Shown here piece by piece: positions 52,263 through 62,116 of a stretch of DNA of 64,000 nt. This DNA comes from Streptomyces sp. MP131-18. Lineage in GTDB: Bacteria > Actinomycetota > Actinomycetes > Streptomycetales > Streptomycetaceae. Below the pieces are notes generated by a model. That model ran no database searches. It was given only the letters and a program-made list of their open reading frames with translations, and was not told the DNA's origin. The position numbers and the translations under genes were made by a program. The first letter of the stretch is position 1, and every line of letters starts with the position of its first letter. The stretch spans positions 1,042,717-1,106,716 of the forward strand of contig NZ_LZNS01000001.1 in assembly GCF_001984575.1 (NCBI RefSeq), in the 5' to 3' direction.

Positions 52263-53624
52263 TCAATCCTCGCCGTACACCACGTGCTTGACCTGCGTGT
52301 ACGCCTCTAATCCGGCCTGGGCGGCGCCGCCGTCCCGCGGGTGCTCGTTGACGCCGACACAGCCCGCCCTGATTCCGCGCACGGCGCGGCGCGCCCGGCC
52401 CAGGTCGCGGGTCCACACCGAGGCGGCGGGCCCCGCGGGCACGTCGTTGGCCAGCAGGACCGCCTCCTCCTCGGCGTCGAAGGGCAGCACGGCCAGCACG
52501 GGGCCCGGCACCGCGGCGCGGGCGATCTCGCTGTCCGCGGCGGCGCCGGTCACCAGCGTGGGCCGGTAGTAGGCGCCGGCGGCGAGGCCGCCGCCCGGCG
52601 CGGAGCCGCCGGTGACGATCCGGGCGTGGCGGCGGGCCCGTTCGACCAGCGCGGCGACCCGGTGCCGGCGGCTGAAGGACGCGAGCGGACCCAGCTCGGT
52701 GGCCTCGTCCCCCGGCGGCCCGATGCGTACGGCGGCAAACCGTTCGGCGACACCGGCGACGAAGTCCGCCAGCAGCGAGCGGTGCACCAGGGCGCGGGTG
52801 GCAGCCGAGCCGTCCTGCCCGCTGTTGAGCAGCCCGGCGGCCACCGCGCCTGGCACCGCGGCGGCGAGGTCGGCGTCCTCGTGCACGACGAAGGGCGCCG
52901 CGCCGCCCGGTTCGAGGCGGAGGTGCGGCAGCCCGCCCGCGGCGCCCGCCGCCACCTCCCGCGCGGCCGCGCGGGAGCCGGTGAACGCCACCGCGGCCAC
53001 CTCGGGATGCCGCACCAGGGACGCGCCCGCGACGCGCCCGCTGCCGGTGACGACGTTGACCACCCCGTCGGGCAGCCCGGCCTCCGTCAGCAGCCGCGCC
53101 AGCAGCAGGGCGGTCAGCGGCGCCGCGGCCGGGGGTTTGACGACCACCGCGTTGCCCGCGGCGACGGCGGGCAGGACCACGGCCGCGGCCGTCCGCAGCG
53201 GGTGGCTGCGCGGCGTCAGGCACGCCACCACGCCGACCGGCTCGCGCCTGACGGTTCCGCCCGCGCCGCCGGCCGCCTGCCGGGCGGCGGCGGCGCTCAG
53301 CGCGGCGGCGCCCAGGGCGGCCGGAACGTCCCACCGGCGGCTGAGCCCGATCGGCTTGCCCGTCTGGCGGGTCTCCGCCCGCGCGAACTCCTCGGCGCGG
53401 TCCTCCAGCAGGGCGGCGGCCCGGGCCAGTGCCGCGGCCCTGGCATCCGGGGCGGTGTCCGCCCAGGCGGGGAACGCACCGGCCGCCGCGGCCACCGCCC
53501 GGTCCACGTCGGCGGGCCCCGCGGCCTCGGCCGTTCGAAGGACCTCGCCGGTCGAGGGGTCGACGACGACGGCGGTCTCCCCCGCGGTGCCCGTGGTCAG
53601 GGCTCCGCCGATGTACTGATGCAT
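52263..53624 (-). CDS. Aldehyde-dehydrogenase-fold protein lacking the catalytic cysteine
   Basis: 453 residues. The sequence follows gamma-aminobutyraldehyde-type dehydrogenases throughout (DPSTGEVLRTAEAAGPADVDRAV, VVVKPPAAAPLTALLLARLL, AFTGSRAAAREV, LRLEPGG, PGPVLAVLPFDAEEEAVLLAND). Three active-site features are altered. The nucleophile motif N-x-GQ-x-C reads NSGQDGSAA, with Gly272 (codon GGC at 52811-52809) for Cys. The PWNYP loop reads PRSHP, with Ser140 for the oxyanion-hole Asn. KPSE reads KPPA. Glu238 and Lys163 remain. It should be unable to oxidise aldehydes and may be a pseudoenzyme with a binding or structural role. Divergent from a LysR gene. Confidence 0.85.
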   Translation of the reverse strand: MHQYIGGALTTGTAGETAVVVDPSTGEVLRTAEAAGPADVDRAVAAAAGAFPAWADTAPDARAAALARAAALLEDRAEEFARAETRQTGKPIGLSRRWDVPAALGAAALSAAAARQAAGGAGGTVRREPVGVVACLTPRSHPLRTAAAVVLPAVAAGNAVVVKPPAAAPLTALLLARLLTEAGLPDGVVNVVTGSGRVAGASLVRHPEVAAVAFTGSRAAAREVAAGAAGGLPHLRLEPGGAAPFVVHEDADLAAAVPGAVAAGLLNSGQDGSAATRALVHRSLLADFVAGVAERFAAVRIGPPGDEATELGPLASFSRRHRVAALVERARRHARIVTGGSAPGGGLAAGAYYRPTLVTGAAADSEIARAAVPGPVLAVLPFDAEEEAVLLANDVPAGPAASVWTRDLGRARRAVRGIRAGCVGVNEHPRDGGAAQAGLEAYTQVKHVVYGED

Positions 53625-53786
53625 GCAAGGCCGATCGTTGGTCCCGGGACTCCGTGAAGGGCTACGGACGGAAACGGTAGGGGCTGGGTACGCCGCTTCT
53701 CCAGCCGGGAGCCCGGATCGCCGCGGAGCCGGCCGGCGGTAAAGGTAGGGGGAGGGAACACGGCCGCGCCGCCGCACGGGGCGAGC

Positions 53787-53834
53787 CGCACGCAGGACGA
53801 GGCGCACGCAGGACGAGGCGCACGCAGGACGAGG
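53787..53834 (+). repeat. Three perfect 16-bp tandem repeats before the lysR start
   Basis: CGCACGCAGGACGAGG occurs three times without mismatch or gap (53787-53802, 53803-53818, 53819-53834), ending 12 bp before the ATG; the last copy runs into the Shine-Dalgarno TGGAGGG. Confidence 0.85.
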
Positions 53835-53846
53835 TGGAGGGACGCC

Positions 53847-54755
53847 ATGGACGCCCGGCAGCTGGAGTACTTCCTCGCGGTCGTCGAGCATGGCGGGTTC
53901 AGCCGGGCCGCGGCGGCCCTGCACATCGCCCAGCCCTCACTCTCCCAGGCGATCGCGAGCCTGGAGACCGATCTGGGCCTGCCCCTCTTCCACCGGGTCG
54001 GGCGCGGGGTGGTGCTCAGCGAGGCGGGCGCGGAACTGCTGGAGCCGAGCCGCCAGGTGCTGCGCGATCTGGCGGCGGTGCGGGACACCGCGGCGGCGCT
54101 TTCCGGCCTGGCCCGCGGCACCGTGGAGGTCGCCACCATGCCCTCGCCCGGCGTGGAGCCGCTGGCCACGCTGATCCGCCGGTGCGCGGAGCGCCACCCG
54201 GACCTGACGGTGAGCGCCCGGGCCGCGTTCACCCCGGACGACGTGGTGCGGATGGTGCGGACCGGCGCCTGTGAGCTGGGCCTGCTCGGCTCGGACGGGC
54301 CGGTCACCGCCGCCGGCCTCGACGTGCTGCGCATGGAGGAGCAGCCGTTCGTGGTCGTGGCGGCGCCGGGCGGCGCGTTCCTCGACGGCCGCCCCGTCGC
54401 CCCTGGCGATCTGGCGGGGCACCGGCTCGTGGCCTCGCGCCCCGGCAGCCTCATGCGCCGCATCGTCGACGACATCGTGGCGGGCACCGAGGCGACGATC
54501 GCCACCGTCGTCGACCACCGCACCTCGCTGCTGCCCCTGGTGCTCTCCGGCACCGGCATCGCCGTGCTGCCCGCGGCCTGGGCGGCGCTGGCGCGCAGCT
54601 GCGGCGCGGCCGTCGCGCCCATCGAGCCCACCGCGCACCTGCGGATCGCGCTGATCGGCCGCAAGGGCCATCTCACGCCGGCCGCCCGCGCGTTCCGGCA
54701 GCTCGCGGAGGAGTACGCGGCCAGGCCCACCCGCCGTCCGCAGGCCCCGCGTTGA
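53847..54755 (+). CDS. LysR family transcriptional regulator
   Basis: 302 residues with GGAGGG before the ATG. HTH domain at 1-60: MDARQLEYFLAVVEHGGFSRAAAALHIAQPSLSQAIASLE; effector domain from ~90: GTVEVATMPSPGVEPLATLI, CELGLLGSDGP, PFVVVAAPGGAF, GTGIAVLPAAWAAL. It belongs to the CynR/CbbR-like general class with no specific ligand signature. Divergent from the degenerate aldehyde dehydrogenase. No clear T-N11-A box was found in the spacer; the three 16-bp repeats there may play a regulatory part. Confidence 0.92.
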   Translation: MDARQLEYFLAVVEHGGFSRAAAALHIAQPSLSQAIASLETDLGLPLFHRVGRGVVLSEAGAELLEPSRQVLRDLAAVRDTAAALSGLARGTVEVATMPSPGVEPLATLIRRCAERHPDLTVSARAAFTPDDVVRMVRTGACELGLLGSDGPVTAAGLDVLRMEEQPFVVVAAPGGAFLDGRPVAPGDLAGHRLVASRPGSLMRRIVDDIVAGTEATIATVVDHRTSLLPLVLSGTGIAVLPAAWAALARSCGAAVAPIEPTAHLRIALIGRKGHLTPAARAFRQLAEEYAARPTRRPQAPR

Positions 54756-54756
54756 G

Positions 54757-54784
54757 CCCGGCGGCCGCGGGGGCGACCGCCGGG
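54757..54784 (+). terminator. Short hairpin after lysR
   Basis: Arms CCCGGCGG (54757-54764) and CCGCCGGG (54777-54784) around a 12-nt loop, 1 bp after the stop codon. Confidence 0.4.
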
Positions 54785-54946
54785 CGGTGACGGCCCGCGC
54801 CGCTCCGGGGAGACGACGGCGCAGACCGGGGCGCGGTCCGACCGGAACGCGCTCGTGGTGCGGGTACCCGCGCGCCGCGCCTCAAGTCCTCGGGGAGGGC
54901 GCCTCAAGTCCGCGAGGGGCGTGAGGAGATGACTGTGCGCCCGCCG

Positions 54947-54971
54947 AATAAAGCGCATTGGGCAATGCGCT
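54947..54971. promoter_or_regulatory. LacI-family operator upstream of the lacI-type gene
   Basis: AATAAAGCGCATT (54947-54959) is also found, on the minus strand, at 58129-58143 before the isomerase operon. Here it overlaps a second symmetry: AGCGCATT (54952-54959) and AATGCGCT (54964-54971) are perfect inverted repeats spaced by 4 bp. It lies 44 bp before the ATG at 55016. Confidence 0.6.
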
Positions 54972-55015
54972 ACCCTGCCCGCGGGGGAGCGCGGAAGCAC
55001 GACGAGGGGGCGCAT

Positions 55016-56179
55016 ATGGGCAGGGCGAAGCAGACCGCGGGCACCGGCGGCAGGAAGCGGATCACGCAGGTCGACGTGGCCCGGCACGCGGGGGTGTCCA
55101 CCGGCATCGTGTCCTCCGTGGTGAACGGCCGCGACTACGGCTCGATCCGGGTCAGCCAGGCGACCAGGGACCGGGTGTGGCGGTCGGTGCGGGACCTCGG
55201 CTACGTGCCGAACATCGCGGCGAGGAACCTGGCCCGCGGCAGCAACCGGCTGATCGGGGTGTTCGCCTACCGCCCGCTGATGACGGCCGTGGACGGCGAT
55301 CCCGGCCGCGCGTTCCTCGCCGGGATCGAGGAGGAGGCCGGGCGTGCCGGATACAACCTGCTGCTCTTCACCGCCGCGCAGGATGCCGCCGCCGGCCGTT
55401 CCGTCTACGCGGACGGGGTCAACAGCCTCCAGCTCGCGGACGGTTCCGTGCTGATCACCACGGAGCCGCCCGGCCGCGAGGCCGAAGCGGGCGAAGCGGG
55501 CGAAGCGGAAGCAGGCGGGGCCGAAGCGGACGGGGCCGAAGCGGGCGGGGCGCGGGCCGCCGCGGAGGCCGCCGCGCTCGCCGCGGAGGAGTACCCGTTC
55601 GTCCTGGTCGGCGACGCCTTGGCGGCGGACCCCGCGCTCTCCTGCGCCGGCGCGGACCACGCCGGCGGGACCGCGGACGCGGTCCGCGCCCTCGCCGCGC
55701 GCGGGCACCGCCGCATCGCCCTGGTGCGGCACGGGCGCCCGGGACGCGTGTCCGGCCTGCGGGGCGCCGGGTTCCGGCAGGCGCGCGCCGCGCTCGGGCT
55801 CACCGCCGCGGAGGCGCCCGTCGTGGACCTCGGCGGCGGAACGGGGGACGGCGCGGCGGACCGCGGCCTCCCGGACGCCGCCGGCCTCGCGGCCTGGGCA
55901 GCGGCGGGCGGTGCCACGGCGCTGCTGGCCGAGGAGCCCGCGACGGCGGCGGGGCTGCGCGGGGCGGCGGGCTCGGGCGCCTTCGCGGTGGTGGACCTCG
56001 GCGGCGGGCGCGCGCCCGGCCTGCCCGCCGTGGACGTGCCGCGCCACGAACTGGGCCGTGAGGCCGTCCGGCTGCTGCTGCGCCTGCTGGGCCGGACCGG
56101 CGGCGGGCCGCTGCGCAGCACGCTGAGCTGCACCCTGCGCGGCGCGGACGCCCTCGCCCCGCCGCCCGGCGCGGCCTGA
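55016..56179 (+). CDS. LacI family transcriptional regulator with an E-A-G repeat insertion
   Basis: 387 residues from the ATG at 55016. The N-terminal LacI HTH is at ~16-70: ITQVDVARHAGVSTGIVSSVVNGRDYGSIRVS, then GYVPNIAARNLARG with the hinge. The sugar-binding domain follows (RLIGVFAYRPL, FLAGIEEEAGRAGYNLLLFTAA). Residues 157-177 are a low-complexity E-A-G stretch encoded by 9-nt repeats, inserted where other members have a short loop before YPFVLVGDAL. The C-terminal lobe is degenerate in length but retains VDVPRHELGREAVRLLL. It likely controls the isomerase operon at 56211-58081, with which it shares an operator, and itself. Confidence 0.88.
   Translation: MGRAKQTAGTGGRKRITQVDVARHAGVSTGIVSSVVNGRDYGSIRVSQATRDRVWRSVRDLGYVPNIAARNLARGSNRLIGVFAYRPLMTAVDGDPGRAFLAGIEEEAGRAGYNLLLFTAAQDAAAGRSVYADGVNSLQLADGSVLITTEPPGREAEAGEAGEAEAGGAEADGAEAGGARAAAEAAALAAEEYPFVLVGDALAADPALSCAGADHAGGTADAVRALAARGHRRIALVRHGRPGRVSGLRGAGFRQARAALGLTAAEAPVVDLGGGTGDGAADRGLPDAAGLAAWAAAGGATALLAEEPATAAGLRGAAGSGAFAVVDLGGGRAPGLPAVDVPRHELGREAVRLLLRLLGRTGGGPLRSTLSCTLRGADALAPPPGAA
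55484..55546 (+). repeat. Seven 9-nt repeat units inside the lacI-type gene
   Basis: GAAGCGGGC twice, then GAAGCGGAA, GCAGGCGGG, GCCGAAGCG, GACGGGGCC and GAAGCGGGC. The units are in frame and code for residues 157-177. Confidence 0.75.
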
Positions 56180-56183
56180 CCGG

Positions 56184-56204
56184 CGGCGGGCGGCGGGCGG
56201 CGGG
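56184..56204. repeat. Three perfect 7-bp tandem repeats between convergent genes
   Basis: CGGCGGG three times in the 31-bp spacer between the lacI-type gene and the Gfo/Idh/MocA gene. Confidence 0.7.
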
Positions 56205-56210
56205 CGGGGC

Positions 56211-57341
56211 TCAGCCGGCGCCGAGCAGCGGCGCGGACGGGTCCCAGCCGAGCGGCAGCGGCTCGGGCGCGGTGACGGCGACGCCGTCCGGCGCGGGGAC
56301 GCCCAGCTCGCGGACGTCACGGTGCTCCGCGGCGTCCGTGATCGCGGCCATGACCTTCAGCACGTGCAGGCCCAGGGCGCCGGACGCGCGGTGCGGTTCG
56401 CCGAACCGCAGCGCCCGCGCCATCTCCAGCACGCCGAGGCCGCGACCGGCCGTCGCGCCGTCCACCGGCAGCTCGCGCCACTCGTCCTCGCCGTTCGCCA
56501 GCAGCCGCAGCGGCCCGCGGAAGGTGTTCGGATCGGGCACGGCGAGCGTGCCCTCGCTGCCGGTGACCTCGAACTGGATGCGCCGCAGCGAGGAGTCGAA
56601 ACTGAAGACGCTGTGCGCGGCGGGCCCGGAGGCGAAGTCGAGCAGCGCGCCGACGTGCGTGGGCACGTCCACGGGGAACGTCTCCCCCGCTTTCGGCCCC
56701 GATCCGGTCGTCCTGCGGGCGCGCCCCTTGCCCGCGGTCGCCGTCACCCGGGAGACCGGTCCGAAGAGGGCGACCAGCGCGGTGAGGTAGTAGGGGCCGA
56801 TGTCGAACAGCGGGCCCGCGCCCGGCTGGTAGAAGAAGGCCGGATCCGGGTGCCAGGACTCCGGCCCGAGGCTCAGCAACGCCGTCGAGGCCGCGACCGG
56901 CGTGCCGATGGTGCCCGCGCGCACGGCGCGCACCGCCGACTGGATGCCGGCGCCGAGGAACGTGTCGGGCGCGTTCCCGACGAGCAGACCGCGTTCCGCG
57001 GCCTCGGCGAGCACCTTCTCGCCCGCGGCCGGCACGGTGGCCAGCGGCTTCTCGCCGTAGACGTGCTTGCCCGCGCGCAGCGCCGCCGTCGCGACCTCCG
57101 CGTGGGCGGCCGGAACGGTCAGGTTGACGACGATCTCCACCTCGGGCAGGGCGAGCACCGTGTCGAGGTCGCCCGCCACGGGCACGCCGTGCTCGCGCGC
57201 CGCCGCGGCGGCGCGGTCGGTGTCCAGGTCCGCGACGCCGAGCACGCGCACGTCGGGGAAGGAGCCGAGGGTGCGCAGGTACTCGCCGCTGATGACGCCC
57301 GCGCCGACGACCGCGACACCGACGGGGCCGCCGGTGCTCAT
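56211..57341 (-). CDS. Gfo/Idh/MocA family oxidoreductase
   Basis: 376 residues; the ATG overlaps the stop of the isomerase gene (ATGA). N-terminal Rossmann domain: VGVAVVGAGVISGEYLRTL, VLGVADLDTDRAAAAA, VNLTVPAAHAEVATAALRAGKHVYGEKPLA with the conserved EKP Lys. The C-terminal alpha/beta sheet domain contains WHPDPAFFYQPGAGPLFDIGPYY, with the D-x3-H-like catalytic region here DIGPYY. Such enzymes oxidise sugars or inositols with NAD(P). Paired with a xylose-isomerase-like protein and under an apparent LacI-type operator, it belongs to a sugar-catabolic operon. Confidence 0.9.
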   Translation of the reverse strand: MSTGGPVGVAVVGAGVISGEYLRTLGSFPDVRVLGVADLDTDRAAAAAREHGVPVAGDLDTVLALPEVEIVVNLTVPAAHAEVATAALRAGKHVYGEKPLATVPAAGEKVLAEAAERGLLVGNAPDTFLGAGIQSAVRAVRAGTIGTPVAASTALLSLGPESWHPDPAFFYQPGAGPLFDIGPYYLTALVALFGPVSRVTATAGKGRARRTTGSGPKAGETFPVDVPTHVGALLDFASGPAAHSVFSFDSSLRRIQFEVTGSEGTLAVPDPNTFRGPLRLLANGEDEWRELPVDGATAGRGLGVLEMARALRFGEPHRASGALGLHVLKVMAAITDAAEHRDVRELGVPAPDGVAVTAPEPLPLGWDPSAPLLGAG

Positions 57342-58081
57342 ACCGCCTCCAACTGGGCCAGGTAACCGCGGCTGTCGGCGAGTGCGTCGAAGAAGTCGGT
57401 GGCGCAGGTGTCGAGTTCGACGATGCGCAGCGCGTCGGGCGCCGCGGCCAGGAGCTCCGGAACGGGCATGGCGCCCGCGCCGACCGCCAGGTGCGGTTCG
57501 TCCCGGTCGATGGGTCCGTCCTTGATGTGCAGCGCCCCCACCCGGTCGCCGAGGCGGCGCAGCAGGGCGGGCACGTCGGCGCCGCCGACGGCCGCCCAGT
57601 AGGTGTCGATCTCCAGCACGATGCCGGGCGCGAGCTGGTCGACGAGCAGCTCGATCGCGTGCCGCCCGTCGATGACCGGCTCGATCTCCCACCAGTGGTT
57701 GTGGTAGCCCAGCCGGATGCCGCGGGCCGCGGCCCGCTCGGCGAGGCCGTTGAGCAGGGCCGCGGTACGTGCCAGGCCGTCGCGGGTGGTGAACTCCTCG
57801 GCGGGGATACCGGCGGGCACGATGGCCAGGTCGGTGCCGAGCGTTTCGATGGCGTCGAGGACCGGCTCGGGGTCACCCTTCACCAACTGCCCGGCGTGGA
57901 TGGCGATGACGCGCAGGCCCAGGCCATCGGCGACGCGCCGGAAGCCCTCGGGGTCGGCGGTCGGGTCGAAGGGCTCCACGGCGGTGAACCCGATGTCGGC
58001 GATCCGGCGGAGCGTCGCGTCCCTGTCGGCGGCAAGTGCGTCACGGACCGTGTAGAGCTGAACGCCCAAGGGTGGTGCCAT
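57338..58081 (-). CDS. Sugar phosphate isomerase/epimerase (xylose-isomerase-like TIM barrel)
   Basis: 247 residues from the ATG at 58081. AP-endonuclease-2/IolE-like barrel: LGVQLYTVRDALAADRDATLRRIADIGFTAVEPF, VIAIHAGQL, RLGYHNHWWEIEP with metal-binding His, VLEIDTYWAAVGGADV (Glu and Asp), VGALHIKDGP (His and Lys-Asp) and RIVELDTCATD (Glu). The metal ligand set is complete. First gene of the two-gene operon with the Gfo/Idh/MocA enzyme; the pair often acts on keto-inositols or hexose derivatives. GGAAGG upstream. The operator-like site at 58129-58143 lies 48 bp before the start. Confidence 0.9.
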   Translation of the reverse strand: MAPPLGVQLYTVRDALAADRDATLRRIADIGFTAVEPFDPTADPEGFRRVADGLGLRVIAIHAGQLVKGDPEPVLDAIETLGTDLAIVPAGIPAEEFTTRDGLARTAALLNGLAERAAARGIRLGYHNHWWEIEPVIDGRHAIELLVDQLAPGIVLEIDTYWAAVGGADVPALLRRLGDRVGALHIKDGPIDRDEPHLAVGAGAMPVPELLAAAPDALRIVELDTCATDFFDALADSRGYLAQLEAV

Positions 58082-58128
58082 GCTTGTGCTGCCTTCCAAG
58101 ATGTCCTGTCGTGCGGGCCACAGAGAAG

Positions 58129-58143
58129 ATAATGCGCTTTATT
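58129..58143 (-). promoter_or_regulatory. LacI-family operator before the isomerase operon
   Basis: Minus strand AATAAAGCGCATTAT. The 14-bp core matches its own reverse complement at 12 of 14 positions, with a GCGC centre as in many LacI-family sites. Thirteen bases are identical to the site before the lacI-type gene at 54947-54959. Confidence 0.6.
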
Positions 58144-60073
<1,930 letters not shown>

Positions 60074-60091
60074 CCTCGCCATCCCCGGCCC

Positions 60092-60128
60092 CGGGCCGGT
60101 CCGGGCCGCTGTGGTCCGGACCGGCCCG
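60092..60128 (+). terminator. Perfect 13-bp hairpin after the xylanase gene
   Basis: Arms 60092-60104 (CGGGCCGGTCCGG) and 60116-60128 with an 11-nt loop, 18 bp after the stop. Confidence 0.7.
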
Positions 60129-60160
60129 CTCCGTCCGACAGGGTCAGCCGGACGGGGCTC

Positions 60161-60166
60161 TAGGAT
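60161..60166 (+). promoter_or_regulatory. -10 element of a probable leaderless promoter
   Basis: TAGGAT ends 7 nt before the ATG at 60174, the usual spacing when transcription starts at the start codon. No Shine-Dalgarno is visible. Confidence 0.45.
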
Positions 60167-60173
60167 GCCGGGC

Positions 60174-60653
60174 ATGGTGGACGAGACGGATCTGCGCCAT
60201 TTGCGGCGCTGTGTGGAGCTTGCGGCCGAGGCGCTCGCGGCCGGGGACGAGCCGTTCGGCTCGGTGCTCGTCGACGGGGACGGAGCCGTGCTGGGCGAGG
60301 ATCACAACCGGGTGGCCTCGGGGGACCGCACGCGACACCCGGAATTCGCGCTGGCGCGCTGGTCGGCCGCCCACCTCACGCCCGCGGAGCGGGCGGCGGC
60401 CACCGTGTACACCTCGGGAGAGCACTGCCCGATGTGCGCCGCGGCCCACGGCTGGGTCGGGCTCGGCCGCATCGTCTACGCCGCCTCGTCCGAGCAACTG
60501 ACAACGTGGCTGCGCGAGTTCGGAGTGCCGGCCCCTCCGGTGGCACCGCTCGCGATCGGCGAGGTGGTGCCCGGGGCGCGGGTGGCGGGCCCGGTGCCCG
60601 CGCTGGCGGACGAAGTGCGGGCGCTGCACTGGCGCTTTCACTCGGGCTCCTGA
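60174..60653 (+). CDS. Nucleoside/CMP deaminase family protein
   Basis: 159 residues from the ATG at 60174; an ATG at 60165 is possible but sits inside the presumed -10 region. Cytidine-deaminase-like fold: LAAEALAAGDEPFGSVLVDGDG, then HPEFALARW with the zinc-binding His and catalytic Glu, and TSGEHCPMCAAAHGWVGLGRIVYA with the two zinc-binding Cys (C-P-M-C). Substrate in this branch may be guanine, cytosine or another base; the tRNA adenosine deaminase signature is not present. Stands alone between the xylanase and collagen-like genes. Confidence 0.88.
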   Translation: MVDETDLRHLRRCVELAAEALAAGDEPFGSVLVDGDGAVLGEDHNRVASGDRTRHPEFALARWSAAHLTPAERAAATVYTSGEHCPMCAAAHGWVGLGRIVYAASSEQLTTWLREFGVPAPPVAPLAIGEVVPGARVAGPVPALADEVRALHWRFHSGS

Positions 60654-60889
60654 GCGGGCGCCCGCCGCTATTCCCGCGCCGCCCGCAACGAACGGCGATT
60701 CCTCCTACCACCGTACGATTAACCCTTCCGGAGTATCTTCGGCTTTTATTCCCTACTCGACAATAGTGTGGGTATAACCGAAAGGCGCATCCAGCGCAGG
60801 CGCGGCCGGTTTCGCGAGTGCACCGCGGAAAAGCGCGAAGGACGGCCGCCGCCACCGCCCCTCCGAGTGCCCATAATTCGGGAGGCACC

Positions 60890-61813
60890 GTGGCCACACC
60901 GACAGACTCACGCACCTCACTCCTCGCCTTTTTCGGCGATCCACTCAATCCCGGAGTCAGGACCAGGGTTTTTGTTTACTGGCCGACCGGCAGCCGGGGG
61001 CAGACCGCGGAATTCCGATGCGCTGCCTGTCCCGGCGGAGAAGAGCAGACGTACCCACTGACCGCGGTGGACGACCGATTCTGGTCGGGCGACTTCGACG
61101 TACGCGCGGACGCCCCGCTGGCCGACGCCGTGCTTCAGGTCACCGCGCATCTCGACTCGGGGGACCAGACCGAGTGCGTGCCCATCACGGTCAAAGCGCC
61201 CCACTGCCTCATTCCCGGACCGCCGGGGCCGCCGGGACCCTGCGGTCCGCCGGGGCCACCTGGGCCCTGCGGCCTACAGGGCCCGCCCGGCGCGAACGGC
61301 CCCTGCGGGCCGCCCGGACTGCCGGGCCCGTGCGGTCCGCCGGGCTGCGAGGGCCCGGAAGGCGCCCCGGGGCCCGCGGGTCCGCCAGGGCCCGAGGGGC
61401 AGCGGGGGCCGCAGGGCGCGCGCGGCGTTCAGGGCGACCCCGGTCCCTGCGGTCCGCGCGGCCCCGAGGGACCCGACGGTGCAACGGGCCCCGAGGGCCC
61501 CGAGGGCCCGCCGGGGCGCAACGGCAAGGACGGCAAACACGGCAGCGACGGCAGGGACGGACAGGACGGCGTCGACGGCGTCGACGGCCGGGACGGACAG
61601 GACGGCGCACCCGGACAGGACGGGAGGGACGGCAAGGACGGTCCGGCGGGACCGCGCGGACTCCAAGGCCCCAGGGGCGACCTGGGCCCGCCGGGCGCGC
61701 GGGGGCCCCGCGGCCCCAAGGGCGACCCGGGGCCGCCTCCCGACCGTGACTGCCTGCGCAGGATGATCCTGGAGGTCCTGCGCGAGTTCGGCTTCTGCGC
61801 CGTGCCGGACTGA
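60890..61813 (+). CDS. Collagen-like protein with 58 uninterrupted G-X-Y triplets
   Basis: 307 residues from a GTG with GGAGG upstream. Residues 1-109 form a globular, beta-rich domain ([35 protein letters not shown]) with four cysteines. Residues 110-283 are 58 perfect G-X-Y triplets: a first block rich in GPP with five GPC and one GCE triplets, a central block of 14 or so charged G-x-D triplets ([12 protein letters not shown]), and a final GPR/GPK block. The last 24 residues form a short helix with two Cys ([17 protein letters not shown]), a possible trimerisation or disulfide knot. No signal peptide is seen, so export, if any, is non-classical. Confidence 0.88.
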   Translation: MATPTDSRTSLLAFFGDPLNPGVRTRVFVYWPTGSRGQTAEFRCAACPGGEEQTYPLTAVDDRFWSGDFDVRADAPLADAVLQVTAHLDSGDQTECVPITVKAPHCLIPGPPGPPGPCGPPGPPGPCGLQGPPGANGPCGPPGLPGPCGPPGCEGPEGAPGPAGPPGPEGQRGPQGARGVQGDPGPCGPRGPEGPDGATGPEGPEGPPGRNGKDGKHGSDGRDGQDGVDGVDGRDGQDGAPGQDGRDGKDGPAGPRGLQGPRGDLGPPGARGPRGPKGDPGPPPDRDCLRRMILEVLREFGFCAVPD

Positions 61814-61819
61814 AGAGGC

Positions 61820-61854
61820 CACGCCGGTCCGGCCGCACACGCCGGATCGGCGTG
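61820..61854 (+). terminator. Hairpin after the collagen-like gene
   Basis: Arms 61820-61832 and 61842-61854 pair over 13 bp (one G-U) around a 9-nt loop, starting 6 bp after the stop codon. Confidence 0.65.
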
Positions 61855-62084
61855 CCACCCCCGCGCACGGGCCGCCGCACGCCGGGCTCGTGTGCTCCTG
61901 CCGCACCACGATTCCGCGACGACCACGGGCAACTCGCGCCGTCGGATGAACCCGACTCACCCCCTTCGACCGCGCCTTCGCCGCGTTCGCCGTATGCGGA
62001 TTCCTCTACGGTTCACCCGGCGACGCGCCGCCGATCCGATGCGCGTCGCCGCGTCGATCTGTCGTCGGCTTTCCCTTCGTTCCG

Positions 62085-62116
62085 CGCCCGGCGCATATCC
62101 GTATATGCGCCGGGCG
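62085..62116. terminator. Perfect 14-bp hairpin in the spacer after the collagen-like gene
   Basis: Arms CGCCCGGCGCATAT (62085-62098) and 62103-62116 around a CCGT loop, in the 527-bp spacer between convergent genes. The spacer is otherwise without a convincing gene; GC is lower than average. Confidence 0.6.

Noticed and set aside
53686..53691. GGGTAC before the LysR gene
   Set aside because: No GNNT at 14-16 bp upstream.
54862..54867. GGGTAC after the LysR gene
   Set aside because: The only matching -35 lies on the minus strand, where no gene follows in the right direction.
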